DNA from: Clostridium sp.
GTDB taxonomy: Bacteria; Bacillota; Clostridia; Clostridiales; Clostridiaceae
Direction of reading: 5' to 3'
DNA: 64,000 bases
Assembly: GCF_018372875.1 (NCBI RefSeq)
Contig: NZ_JAHAIF010000002.1
Coordinates: 62,001-126,000, forward strand
Both the position numbers and the translations under genes were made by a program. Below are positions 1 through 8,261 of this stretch, piece by piece; within the stretch, counting starts at the first letter, position 1; each line of letters begins with the position of its first letter. A model generated the notes under the pieces. The model searched no databases. It saw only the letters and a list, made by a program, of their open reading frames with translations, and was not told the DNA's origin.

Positions 1-411
1 ATCTCTTCCTGTCATTATAATTTCTATATCATGTTTGTTTCTATTAATTATTTCTATTATATCTTCTACTGATAAAAAACCATTCTTTAATACTCCCATG
101 ATTTCATCCATTATTAAAAGATCACATTCTTTATTTTCCACAACTTCTAAAATAAAATTATATGCATTTATAACTTCTTTTTTTAGCTCTTCAATTTCTT
201 CTGCATTCAAGTTCCAAACAAAGTCTCTTTTCTCTTCAAATCTAAAAACCTTAAAGTTATCTATTTTTTTTAAAGATTCCAACTCTCCTGTAGGAGTACC
301 CTTAAGAAATTGAACCATATATACTTTAAATCCTCTACCAGCTGCTCTAACACCTTGGCCTATAGAAGCAGTTGTTTTTCCCTTTCCATTACCTGTATAT
401 ATTTGTATCAT
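1..411 (-). CDS. cobO: Corrinoid (cob(I)alamin) adenosyltransferase, CobO/BtuR type, C-terminus outside window
   Basis: Transfers the adenosyl group of ATP to the cobalt of corrinoids, in the cytoplasm, to make adenosylcobalamin. The reverse strand starts MIQIYTGNGKGKTTASIGQG; GNGKGKTT is the P-loop variant typical of the CobO/BtuR family and is followed by the usual GRGFKVYMVQFLKG and LLIMDEI segments (Walker B-like). About 137 codons are visible; the family is usually 170-200 residues, so the C-terminal part lies left of base 1. The ATG at 411 is preceded by GAGGTG at good spacing. It is divergent from dapH across about 115 bp. Its operon context cannot be seen. Confidence 0.93.
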   Translation of the reverse strand, partial: MIQIYTGNGKGKTTASIGQGVRAAGRGFKVYMVQFLKGTPTGELESLKKIDNFKVFRFEEKRDFVWNLNAEEIEELKKEVINAYNFILEVVENKECDLLIMDEIMGVLKNGFLSVEDIIEIINRNKHDIEIIMTGRD

Positions 412-527
412 ACATTCACCTCATTTCTAGTTTATATATATTATAACCAAAAATTTTTATAATTTCTGCAAATATTACTAATCTTAATCATAATTATAAT
501 ACTAAGAGTAATTTTAGGAGCTTAAAT

Positions 528-1238
528 ATGGAATATAATTTTACTGATCCCTATGAATTAGCTAGGTTTATTAAACAATCAAAAAAATCCACACCTGTAC
601 AAGTATATGTTAATGGTGACCTTTCAAAGGTGGACCTTGAACAAACCGAATGGTATGGATTTAATAATTTTTATATATTATTTGGAGAATCAAATATAAT
701 TACTAATATAATTCTTGATAACAAAGATATAATTAAACATTTTAGAATCGAAAATGATAGAAGAAATTCTGCAGTACCTATGCTAAATTTACTAGAACAA
801 GATGCGAGAATTGAACCAGGAGCTATAATTAGAAGCCGGGTTAAAATAGGTAGAAATGCTATTATAATGATGGGGGCTGTTATAAATATAGGTGCTGAAA
901 TAGGAGAATCCTCTATGATAGATATGAACTCAGTTATTGGTGCACGGGGAAAGATTGGCAAAAGGGTCCATGTAGGTGCAGGTGCAATTATTGCTGGTGT
1001 TTTAGAACCACCTAGCATGTCTCCTTGTGTTATAGAGGATGATGTAATGATTGGAGCTAATTCGGTTATTTTAGAAGGAGTAAAGATAGGATCTGGATCT
1101 GTTGTAGCAGCTGGTTCAGTAGTTACAAAAGATGTTCCAGAAGGTGTTGTTGTAGCTGGTTCTCCTGCTAAGATTATAAAAAATGTTGATGAACAAACAA
1201 AGTATAAAACTAAGTTACTTGATGATTTAAGAAAGTGA
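528..1238 (+). CDS. dapH: 2,3,4,5-tetrahydropyridine-2,6-dicarboxylate N-acetyltransferase
   Basis: Acetyl-CoA-dependent acetylation of tetrahydrodipicolinate, the first committed step of the acetylase branch of diaminopimelate/lysine synthesis. The 236-residue length is typical of DapH. The N-terminal third (about residues 1-85) is the DapH-specific region, and about residues 90-215 form a left-handed beta-helix of hexapeptide repeats (for example [20 protein letters not shown] and [20 protein letters not shown]), ending in the usual [10 protein letters not shown]. An AGGAG box sits 8 bp before the ATG. It stands alone, with a repeat element and a strong terminator hairpin after it. dapL, the enzyme of the competing one-step branch, is also in this window, so both routes may exist. 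Confidence 0.95.
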   Translation: MEYNFTDPYELARFIKQSKKSTPVQVYVNGDLSKVDLEQTEWYGFNNFYILFGESNIITNIILDNKDIIKHFRIENDRRNSAVPMLNLLEQDARIEPGAIIRSRVKIGRNAIIMMGAVINIGAEIGESSMIDMNSVIGARGKIGKRVHVGAGAIIAGVLEPPSMSPCVIEDDVMIGANSVILEGVKIGSGSVVAAGSVVTKDVPEGVVVAGSPAKIIKNVDEQTKYKTKLLDDLRK

Positions 1239-1254
1239 TACATATAATAAAAAA

Positions 1255-1313
1255 GGTGTGGTGAATATTTATTTTGCTTGTTTCGTCACAAATCTCCAAG
1301 TCACATCAAAACA
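1255..1313 (+). repeat. Degenerate copy (A) of the dispersed palindromic intergenic repeat
   Basis: Directly after dapH the sequence runs GGTG-TGGTGAATATTTATTTTGCTTG, then TTTCGTCACAAATCTCCAAGTCAC, then ATCAAAAC. It aligns with the better copies at 25515, 28444, 38340 and 54970, but the core has several substitutions and the right arm has been lost, replaced by the terminator hairpin. It reads as a decaying member of the family. Confidence 0.75.
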
Positions 1314-1314
1314 A

Positions 1315-1339
1315 AAAGCAGTCTTTCAAAGACTGCTTT
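1315..1339 (+). terminator. Terminator hairpin after dapH
   Basis: AAAGCAGTCTTT and AAAGACTGCTTT are perfectly complementary around a minimal loop (in practice about 10 bp with a 5-nt loop), followed by an AT-rich run. It may act on both strands, because the next gene converges from the right. Confidence 0.8.
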
Positions 1340-1409
1340 ATATCTTACTTTATAATTTTCTTGTGGTTTTTCTTATCTTTATCTAAATATGTTTGAAATT
1401 TAATTTAAT

Positions 1410-2066
1410 CTACACTGCTCCTTCTTCATCTTGTGAAGCACTTTCCTCTTTACTTACCTTCTCCATCTTAGAAATAGAAACTTCATATGCTATTTTCTTT
1501 ACTGACTCTGTTTCTGTTATCTTCTTTTGATATTCTCTACTTTGCAATCTTCCCCACACTCTAATATTGTCACCAACACTTAAAGTTTGACAGAATCTAG
1601 AGTTTCTTCCCCAAGCTATAGTTGGAATGTAATCTGACTTATTATAAGCTCTATTTACAGCTAATAAAACATCAGCTATTTCTCTTCCAAATGGAGTTGT
1701 TCTATATACAGGCTCCTTGCAAATATATCCATCTAAGAAAATTTCATTTGGATTCTTACTTCTTTCTATGCAAGGCTCTATATTTCTAGCAAAAACAGTT
1801 AAGATTAATTTATTTGTACCATCCATAAATTTATTATAAGATCTTAGTTGACCTTCAACAATTATATTTTTTCCTATAGTAATATCTATACCAGTTAAAA
1901 GTCTTTCTGATACAGTAATATTTAACATGTCTACTGAGTCACTAAGTCTCATAACCTCCAAATTAAAACTATAGAACCCTTCCCCATACATTTCATGACT
2001 GAATTCTAGCTCAGATACTATCTTACCTTCAAGATAGATTTTGTTATTTAACATTAAATTATCCAT
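1410..2066 (-). CDS. Single-stranded DNA-binding protein-like, two OB-fold domains
   Basis: A 218-residue protein with two consecutive SSB-like OB segments, about residues 5-100 and 105-200. The second carries the SSB-style stretch IRVWGRLQSREYQ after TIAWGRNSRFC, which recalls the WG and WGRL strands of bacterial SSB. An acidic Glu/Asp/Ser-rich tail follows (EESASQDEEGAV), as in SSB tails, but without the usual terminal DDDIPF-type hexapeptide. The ATG at 2066 was chosen because GAGAGGGG precedes it; a longer reading frame to 2123 has no ribosome site. Known relatives are clostridial accessory SSB-like proteins. Its exact role in replication or repair is unknown. Confidence 0.8.
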   Translation of the reverse strand: MDNLMLNNKIYLEGKIVSELEFSHEMYGEGFYSFNLEVMRLSDSVDMLNITVSERLLTGIDITIGKNIIVEGQLRSYNKFMDGTNKLILTVFARNIEPCIERSKNPNEIFLDGYICKEPVYRTTPFGREIADVLLAVNRAYNKSDYIPTIAWGRNSRFCQTLSVGDNIRVWGRLQSREYQKKITETESVKKIAYEVSISKMEKVSKEESASQDEEGAV

Positions 2067-2173
2067 TGTAACCCCTCTCTCCCTTAGTAATAAGATTGTA
2101 AATAAAGAAGCCCCCACAAGCACCTATTTCCATTATAATACATTCACCATTCCATTTTCAATATTAAATAGAA

Positions 2174-2950
2174 TTATTTTCTATGTTGTACTCCATCTTT
2201 GTCAACATAAGCATCTTCTGTATAGATTAATTCTCCTACAGTAACAAATTTATACCCTTGCTTTTGTAGCTCAGGTATTATTCTATTTAAATTACTTGGA
2301 GTATATTTTGCATTATTGTGATATAAAAGAATAGACCCTGCTTTTACCTTCTTCATGACTTTGTTATATTCTACTTCTTCACCTTGTTCCTTCCAATCTA
2401 CAGAATCTGTATCCCATTGAATACATTTATATCCTAAAGAGCTTACAGTTCTATATGATTGTGTATTATAATCTCCACTTGGAAATCTAAAAACACTTGG
2501 CTTTTTTCCTGTGTATTTTTCAATAACTTCATCTGTTTTTCTAAGTTCCTCTTTAATCCTTTCTTCTCCTATCTTGCTAAAGATAGGGTGCTTATAACTA
2601 TGATTCCCTATCTCATGCCCCCTCTCGCTAATCTTCTTTAACTTCACCACATTTTCATCACTATAATTTACCCATCCTCCCATTACGAAGAATGTTCCCT
2701 TTACATTATATTTATCCAAGGTATCTAATATGCTATAGATATAATCATTTTCCGCCCAATTTATATCGAAAGTTAGCGCTATTTCTTTTTCTTCCTTATC
2801 TACTGAATAAATTGGTACTTCTGCAACTTCCCCAAAGGTACTTTTAGTCTTTCCATTAATCAAAAAAGATCCACCTATTAAAATAACTATTAGTAACAAG
2901 GATAAACCAATTCTAACCTTTTTCCACTCCAAACTTCTTACCCCTATCAT
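2174..2950 (-). CDS. pdaB: Polysaccharide deacetylase, PdaB-like sporulation type
   Basis: A 258-residue protein: one N-terminal membrane segment (about residues 12-30), then a NodB/CE4 domain. The CE4 motifs are visible in order: TFDINW (motif 1 with Asn in place of the second metal-site Asp, a feature of PdaB-like proteins), HSYKHP (the metal-binding His pair), RFPSGDYN, DTDSVDW and LLYHNN. In Bacillus, PdaB acts on the peptidoglycan or cortex during late sporulation; the same role is inferred here. The ATG at 2950 has a weak GAGAT box. A GTG at 2974 would add eight residues but lacks a ribosome site. It is divergent from the DUF4364 gene. Confidence 0.85.
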   Translation of the reverse strand: MIGVRSLEWKKVRIGLSLLLIVILIGGSFLINGKTKSTFGEVAEVPIYSVDKEEKEIALTFDINWAENDYIYSILDTLDKYNVKGTFFVMGGWVNYSDENVVKLKKISERGHEIGNHSYKHPIFSKIGEERIKEELRKTDEVIEKYTGKKPSVFRFPSGDYNTQSYRTVSSLGYKCIQWDTDSVDWKEQGEEVEYNKVMKKVKAGSILLYHNNAKYTPSNLNRIIPELQKQGYKFVTVGELIYTEDAYVDKDGVQHRK

Positions 2951-3032
2951 TTCTATCTCTAAATTTATATTCACTTAATAATAATTTATGATATAATAAA
3001 TCTATACTTTCAGTGGAGATGGAGGTTTTATT

Positions 3033-3566
3033 ATGTTTGAAAACACAGCAGAATTAGCTGAAAATAAGCTATTACTTTTACATATTTTAAAGGAATTAAA
3101 CAGGCCTATATCAAATACTCAGCTTACAGAAATAGTGCTAGAAAACAATCTTATTAACTACTTTACACTTCAACAATATATAAGTGAACTTGATTCTAGT
3201 GAGTTTATAAGATATGAAGACATAAATGAAAAAAAGTTAATAGTACTAACAAAAAAAGGAGAAAATGTTCTATCCTTTTTTAAGGACAGAATTTCCCCTT
3301 CAAAAATATCTATAATAAACAATTATATTAACGAAAAAATAGAGTTAATAAAAAAAGAATTAACTATTCAAAGTGACTACACTTTAGCTAAAAATGATAA
3401 CTTCTTAGTAGAACTAACTGCAATTGAAGATAATTTACCTTTAATTGATTTAAAAGTATCTGTTCCTACTAAAAAACAAGCTTCCTTGCTTTGTAGTAAG
3501 TGGCAAGAAAACCCTTCTGAAATTTATAATAAAATAATTAATATTTTATTTGAAGAAACTAATTAA
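3033..3566 (+). CDS. DUF4364 family protein (winged-helix-like)
   Basis: A 177-residue cytoplasmic protein of the DUF4364 family, common in clostridia. The N-terminal ~75 residues look like a winged helix (LLLLHILKELNRPISNTQLT, then a recognition-helix region, then LIVLTKKGENVL), while the C-terminal half is a mixed alpha/beta region without a known motif. A transcription regulator is a fair inference from the fold, but no target is known. GGAGATGGAGG precedes the ATG. The stop codon overlaps the tail of the convergent beta-propeller gene by 8 bp. Confidence 0.85.
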   Translation: MFENTAELAENKLLLLHILKELNRPISNTQLTEIVLENNLINYFTLQQYISELDSSEFIRYEDINEKKLIVLTKKGENVLSFFKDRISPSKISIINNYINEKIELIKKELTIQSDYTLAKNDNFLVELTAIEDNLPLIDLKVSVPTKKQASLLCSKWQENPSEIYNKIINILFEETN

Positions 3567-4440
3567 TAAGGATCATACCATTAGGTTCATTACCTATAGG
3601 TATGGTCTTTATTTTTTCTTTACTAAAATCTATAACTCTTAATTTTCCCCCCATATAATCTCCTATATATATAGTATCTTTTTGCTTTATAATTCCTCTT
3701 GGCATTCCACCTACGTATATTTTTCTAGTCTCCCTTAATCTTTTTATATCTACAACACTAATAGAACCCTCAGTAAAATTAGATACATATAAATCTTCTC
3801 CATCTTCATACATATCAACTGGTGTAATACCTACCTTTACTCTTCCAATGCTTTTATAATTTTCTGTAGAAATTATGTCTATATAACCTTCAATGTCATA
3901 ACCTAAATAACTTTCACATAGGTAAATCTTTTTCTTATCCTTAGATAGTAAAATCTTTGTTGGATACTCTGGTGCTTTAATTCTTCCAATGACCTTGTTA
4001 TTTAAACAATCTATAATAGATACAGAGTGTCCATCCATATTACTAATGTACATTATCCCATTCTCTTTATCTAATGCAATGCTATGGGGATATGATTCAA
4101 GTTTTATATCAAATGTTGTTTTACCACTTGCCATATCCATTACTAATAATGAGTTACTTTCTCCACAGGCAATATAAGCCTTATTTTCATAAAGCTTAAC
4201 ATCATTAGGATGTGCTCCAACATACAGATTGTTTACCTCTTTCTTTGAATGTATATCTATTAAAGATATGCTATTACTATAATTATTTGATGTGATTATG
4301 GTGTTATTTTCATATACTATCCCATGAGGTCCAACAGGTTTTTCTCCTAAATCTAAGGGGATATGGTCTACTGAATAACTCTCTATATCTATTAAGCTTA
4401 AATTGTCACTTGATGTATTACAAATTGCTATAGAATTCAT
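3559..4440 (-). CDS. YncE-like beta-propeller protein (YVTN repeats)
   Basis: A 293-residue protein built of about seven roughly 40-residue repeats of the 40-residue YVTN beta-propeller type: NSISLIDIHSKKEVNNLYVG, SNSLLVMDMASGKTTFDIKL, HSVSIIDCLNNKVIGRIKAP, GSISVVDIKRLRETRKIYVG and others. There is no signal peptide or transmembrane segment, so it should be cytoplasmic unless exported another way. Such proteins bind surfaces or small ligands; no catalytic residues are evident. The ATG at 4440 follows AAAGGGG; a TTG at 4449 lies too close to that box. It converges on the DUF4364 gene. Function unknown. Confidence 0.82.
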   Translation of the reverse strand: MNSIAICNTSSDNLSLIDIESYSVDHIPLDLGEKPVGPHGIVYENNTIITSNNYSNSISLIDIHSKKEVNNLYVGAHPNDVKLYENKAYIACGESNSLLVMDMASGKTTFDIKLESYPHSIALDKENGIMYISNMDGHSVSIIDCLNNKVIGRIKAPEYPTKILLSKDKKKIYLCESYLGYDIEGYIDIISTENYKSIGRVKVGITPVDMYEDGEDLYVSNFTEGSISVVDIKRLRETRKIYVGGMPRGIIKQKDTIYIGDYMGGKLRVIDFSKEKIKTIPIGNEPNGMILIN

Positions 4441-4594
4441 TAAAATCAACCCCTTTAGGAAACCTTATTGTACTTATAATATATGTTTTTTTATCTCTAA
4501 TGGGACAACTTTCACCATATTTTTTACTTTATTTATATCTCCTTAACATATATAATATAATTTGTTATAAATATATTTACAGGGAGGTATGTTC

Positions 4595-4843
4595 ATGTAT
4601 TCATACAAGACAAAGGGGACATGTTCTACAGAGATTACTTTTTCAATAGAAAATGATATTATTAAAGAGGTTAACTTCCTAAGAGGTTGTGAAGGTAATC
4701 TTCAAGGTATATCTAGATTAGTAGAAGGCATGAATGTTGATGATGCAATAAATAAATTACAAGGTATAGACTGCAGAGGGAAAGGTACTTCTTGCCCAGA
4801 CCAACTTGCTAAGGCTCTTATTAACTGGAAAGAAAATAAATAG
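4595..4843 (+). CDS. TSCPD domain protein (TIGR03905 family)
   Basis: An 82-residue protein named for its conserved TSCPD motif, present here as GTSCPDQLAKAL. Other conserved features are GTCSTEITF at the start and LRGCEGNLQGISRLVEGM in the middle, giving three conserved cysteines. TSCPD domains also occur at the C-terminus of vitamin B12-dependent ribonucleotide reductases; the solo protein has no established function. The ATG at 4595 is chosen over the one at 4589 because GGGAGGT ends exactly at 4588. Confidence 0.88.
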   Translation: MYSYKTKGTCSTEITFSIENDIIKEVNFLRGCEGNLQGISRLVEGMNVDDAINKLQGIDCRGKGTSCPDQLAKALINWKENK

Positions 4844-4851
4844 AAAGAAAT

Positions 4852-4874
4852 CCCCCTGTCTACTTAACAGGGGG
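4852..4874. terminator. Hairpin between convergent genes, probable bidirectional terminator
   Basis: CCCCCTGT and ACAGGGGG form an 8-bp GC-rich stem with a 7-nt loop, placed between the stop of the TSCPD gene (4843) and the stop of the convergent gene at 4895. The run after the stem is only moderately U-rich on either strand. Confidence 0.65.
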
Positions 4875-4894
4875 CTGTTCAGATACTTAAGTTT

Positions 4895-6781
4895 TTAATC
4901 TTCTACAAAAAATTTGAACTTTTCATTTATCATATTAGTTAACTCTTTAATTAAGTAATCACCCTTTTTATATAGGCTTATATACATAAAATCTATATTA
5001 TCATCATACTTTTCAATCTTACCTGCAATCCTTTCTCCTGCCATAATAAGATTCTTAATGGTTTCTCCTTCTCTGCTACTTAACTCTCCAATAACTAAGC
5101 CAAAGCTAGTAGTAATGAAGATTCTATCCTCCTTGTAGCCATCTAGACCATTTAAAAGAGTCAATACATCTCCTTCTTTTACTAACTCATTATTATATCT
5201 AAGCTTGTTAACAGTAACTGTAGGGATAATTATTTTAGTTAAAAATATATCTTCTCCCTCAATTTCCTCTTCTGGATTGTTAATATCAGTAATTATAAAA
5301 TTGTTGTTATTTTCATATACAATGAAAATTAACTTTTTTCTTATCCAATCAACAACTTCATTTTCAATTGCATCCTCAAGTGAAGATAGAGTTTTTCTTG
5401 TCCATCGATCTTCTATAGACCATAACTTTTCAATTGCTGATAACCTTATATCTATTAAATCAGCATTTAAGCATTCTATAAGAAAATCTTGATTTCTAAT
5501 TGTGCTCTCTCTTGTTAGTGATTCTAAAGCTATTAAAAGCAATGAATAATCACTGCTATCCTCAACAAAAAATTCCTTTGTGAAATCCTTTGGACCTATA
5601 AATATTTCCTTTAAATTTAGAGCTTTCTTAACTGTAGTTATTAATAAATTTGAATACGAAGTTTCATTTAACATTTCTATATACTTATACCAAACATAAT
5701 TCTTAGGATTCCTTTTTAAGAGCATGTTTAATTCCTCTACAGACAAGTCCTCATCCATTTCAACAGCTAATTGAAATAATAGTGGTGAATCAACACTTTC
5801 GTCTTTTATAGCATCATTAAATACTCTTGTCCAATCTATTTTTAAATAGTACTTTTGACTTTTTTTATAATATTCATCTTCCCTGATTGATTCATCAAGT
5901 ATATATCTATACACATTTCCTAAGGTTAAACAACTTTTAGTATCTTTACCATACTCCTCAAATAAATCAATATATCTTTTTACTAACCTATTAAATATAG
6001 ATAACTTTTCATAATTATAGTATACAAATATATTACTTAATACTTCTCCAAAAGCCCTGAAAGTCTTTTTATTAATATTATCATTATTTAGGAAGTAATC
6101 ATACCCCACCTTAATTATAGTGGTATTCCAAAGAAAATTCTTGAAATGCTTCCCTTTCCAGCCTTCACATACCATCCACTCTTTCATATTTTTATTGAGT
6201 ACATCTATGTAATTTGTATACATTACCCTTCCTGCTGCTTGAGATACTTTAGCTAAATTAAATAATATCTCATCAGAATCTTTTAACTTTAAAAGTAATT
6301 TAGCAACATAAAAAGAATAATCATTACATAAAGCTAAAACAAAAAGTTTTTCCTTTATTTCTTCAATTTCATCAAAATACAAAAGGGTTAATCCAAGCTT
6401 TATTTCTTCTTTTGAACTCCCTTTAAAAGCCATTGACCTTCCAACTTTTATTATATCCTTTTTATTAATAATATTAGATTCAATTCTTCCATTAATTAAT
6501 TCTATAAACTCTCCATAAAACTTTATTAAAGGATGTTCTTCTATGAAAGATATTACTTTACTAATATTAGATTCATCTTCAATTATTAAATCAATAATTC
6601 TTAATAACTTCTTAGAATTTCCAATCATATCAAAGGTAGGTAAATCATTGCCCATAAATATTGAATTTACCTCGTCTTTTCCTGCTTCTTCAAAGTTTTG
6701 GTATGTGTATATCTTCCCCTTATTTTCCTCATAAAATAATTTTAAGTCCTTATAGCATATATCCTTTTCTTCACAGGTCAT
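4895..6781 (-). CDS. Large HEAT-like/HIRAN-like protein of unknown function
   Basis: A 628-residue cytoplasmic protein, almost wholly helical in its first ~500 residues with HEAT/TPR-like helical pairs (for example DLIDIRLSAIEKLWSIEDRW). The last ~110 residues resemble a HIRAN domain: VNKLRYNNELVKEGDVLTLL, then an aliphatic strand, then GLVIGELSSREGETIKNLI. HIRAN domains bind DNA ends in helicases such as HLTF; here no helicase is attached. Clostridial relatives have, as I recall, been labelled limonene hydroxylase, which nothing in the sequence supports. The start at 6781 follows AGAGGGTGGGGG. It lies 25 bp downstream of folC, probably in the same transcript. Confidence 0.6.
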   Translation of the reverse strand: MTCEEKDICYKDLKLFYEENKGKIYTYQNFEEAGKDEVNSIFMGNDLPTFDMIGNSKKLLRIIDLIIEDESNISKVISFIEEHPLIKFYGEFIELINGRIESNIINKKDIIKVGRSMAFKGSSKEEIKLGLTLLYFDEIEEIKEKLFVLALCNDYSFYVAKLLLKLKDSDEILFNLAKVSQAAGRVMYTNYIDVLNKNMKEWMVCEGWKGKHFKNFLWNTTIIKVGYDYFLNNDNINKKTFRAFGEVLSNIFVYYNYEKLSIFNRLVKRYIDLFEEYGKDTKSCLTLGNVYRYILDESIREDEYYKKSQKYYLKIDWTRVFNDAIKDESVDSPLLFQLAVEMDEDLSVEELNMLLKRNPKNYVWYKYIEMLNETSYSNLLITTVKKALNLKEIFIGPKDFTKEFFVEDSSDYSLLLIALESLTRESTIRNQDFLIECLNADLIDIRLSAIEKLWSIEDRWTRKTLSSLEDAIENEVVDWIRKKLIFIVYENNNNFIITDINNPEEEIEGEDIFLTKIIIPTVTVNKLRYNNELVKEGDVLTLLNGLDGYKEDRIFITTSFGLVIGELSSREGETIKNLIMAGERIAGKIEKYDDNIDFMYISLYKKGDYLIKELTNMINEKFKFFVED

Positions 6782-6806
6782 AAAATCCCCCACCCTCTAG
6801 CATATT

Positions 6807-8114
6807 TTATTTATTGAATTTCCTTCTAATAATACCTCTCATGTCACCTATCATATATAATGATCCACTTATTAAAATCAAGTCTTCTTCATTTGCCTCT
6901 GATAAAGCTAAATCTAGTCCTTCTTCGTAACTATCTAGAGCAATACAATTTGAATTGTACTTGTCTATAACCTTCTTTAAATCCTTTGATAATTCTGCTC
7001 TATTGCTATGAGGTGTTAGCGCATACACCTTTTTAGCCTCTGGAGTAATAACTTTCACCATATCTTCAACTTGTTTATCAGCTAATATCCCTAATAATAA
7101 ATATATATTCTTATAAGTAAAATACTTATGTACATTTTCATTTAATGTTTTTATACCTTGAATATTATGAGCCCCATCAATAACAACTAAAGGGTTATTT
7201 TTCATAACCTCTAGTCTACCTTTCCATTGTACCTTTTTTACCCCCTCTTTTATATCCTCTAGAGTAAACTTAATATTTTCAATTTCCTCAAGTACACTTA
7301 TACCCTTTAAGGCTACTAATAAATTAGTAATTTGATGTTCTCCAAGAAGAGCAAAATCTAATTCTATTTTTTTATTCTTAAATTCTACTTCTACTTTTTG
7401 ATATATTTTATCCTTATTAACAACACTTACAAAATGTCCTTTACTTTTATCTACTATATATAAAGAAGAGTTATTTTCCTTACATACCCTTTCAATAACC
7501 ACCTTTGCTTCCTCTTCCTGAGGATAACTTATTACAGGTATAGCTTTTTTTATAATACCAGCCTTTTCACCTGCAATTTCCTCTAAGGTACTTCCTAAAA
7601 GGTTAGTATGATCTAAGCTTATAGAGGTAATTATGCTAAGTATTGGAGTTATAACATTGGTAGAATCAAGCCTTCCACCTAAACCTACTTCAATAACTCC
7701 ATAATCTATATTTTCCTCTTTAAAATATAAAAGCATTAAACAAGTAATTATTTCAAACTCTGTTGGATGATTATATCCCTCTAAAATAACCTGGTCAACA
7801 GAAACTTTTAAAACATCCATTAGTCTACCTAAAGCATCCTTAGGAATATTATTTCTATTAATTTGTATTCTTTCTTCAAACTCCTCTAAAAAAGGAGATG
7901 TATACATACCAACCTTGAATCCCTTCTCCATAAGTAAAGAAGTTATTATAGATGTGGTTGATCCTTTACCATTTGTTCCTGCTATATGTATTAACTTTAA
8001 TCCTTCTTGTGGATTACCAAGGATTTCTAATAATCTATAGGTTCTTTCAAGGCCATAATTAGAGCCAAAATTACCTACCTTATGTATATAATCCATTGCT
8101 TCATCATACTTCAT
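6807..8114 (-). CDS. folC: Bifunctional folylpolyglutamate synthase / dihydrofolate synthase
   Basis: Adds L-glutamate to dihydropteroate and to folates with ATP (Mur ligase fold, cytoplasmic). The 435-residue length fits. Visible: the N-terminal signature IHKVGNFGSNYGLERTYRLL, P-loop HIAGTNGKGSTTS, VIEVGLGGRLDSTNVI, ISLDHTNLLGSTLEEIAGEK (with the lysine that is carbamylated in the family) and VIDGAHNIQGI in the C-terminal ligase domain. AGGATG precedes the ATG. Upstream lies the terminator of pepF; downstream the HEAT/HIRAN-like gene follows after 25 bp. Confidence 0.96.
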   Translation of the reverse strand: MKYDEAMDYIHKVGNFGSNYGLERTYRLLEILGNPQEGLKLIHIAGTNGKGSTTSIITSLLMEKGFKVGMYTSPFLEEFEERIQINRNNIPKDALGRLMDVLKVSVDQVILEGYNHPTEFEIITCLMLLYFKEENIDYGVIEVGLGGRLDSTNVITPILSIITSISLDHTNLLGSTLEEIAGEKAGIIKKAIPVISYPQEEEAKVVIERVCKENNSSLYIVDKSKGHFVSVVNKDKIYQKVEVEFKNKKIELDFALLGEHQITNLLVALKGISVLEEIENIKFTLEDIKEGVKKVQWKGRLEVMKNNPLVVIDGAHNIQGIKTLNENVHKYFTYKNIYLLLGILADKQVEDMVKVITPEAKKVYALTPHSNRAELSKDLKKVIDKYNSNCIALDSYEEGLDLALSEANEEDLILISGSLYMIGDMRGIIRRKFNK

Positions 8115-8217
8115 TTATATCATCCTATCTATATTGTAAAATCTATCCTTTATCTAAGTATTATAAGTCAAATAGTTATAACTAACAAGTTATAATACTT
8201 TCCTAGACATTAAAAAG

Positions 8218-8256
8218 AAAGAGATGTATCTTAAGTATTTTTTGATACATCCCTTT
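8218..8256 (-). terminator. Rho-independent terminator of pepF
   Basis: On the minus strand, just after the pepF stop, AAAGGGATGTATC pairs with GATACATCTCTTT (one mismatch) and is followed by CTTTTTAATG. Immediately beyond it (8201-8213) lies TTTCCTAGACATTAAAA, which resembles the tail end of the dispersed repeat copy at 33472. Confidence 0.85.
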
Positions 8257-8261
8257 TCTAT

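Noticed and set aside
671..1243. 190-codon frame antisense to dapH
   Set aside because: Shadow of a hexapeptide-repeat gene; no ribosome site and low-complexity Ile/Thr/Pro composition.
4895..6781. Limonene hydroxylase label for the 628-residue protein
   Set aside because: No haem, flavin or oxygenase motif can be seen.
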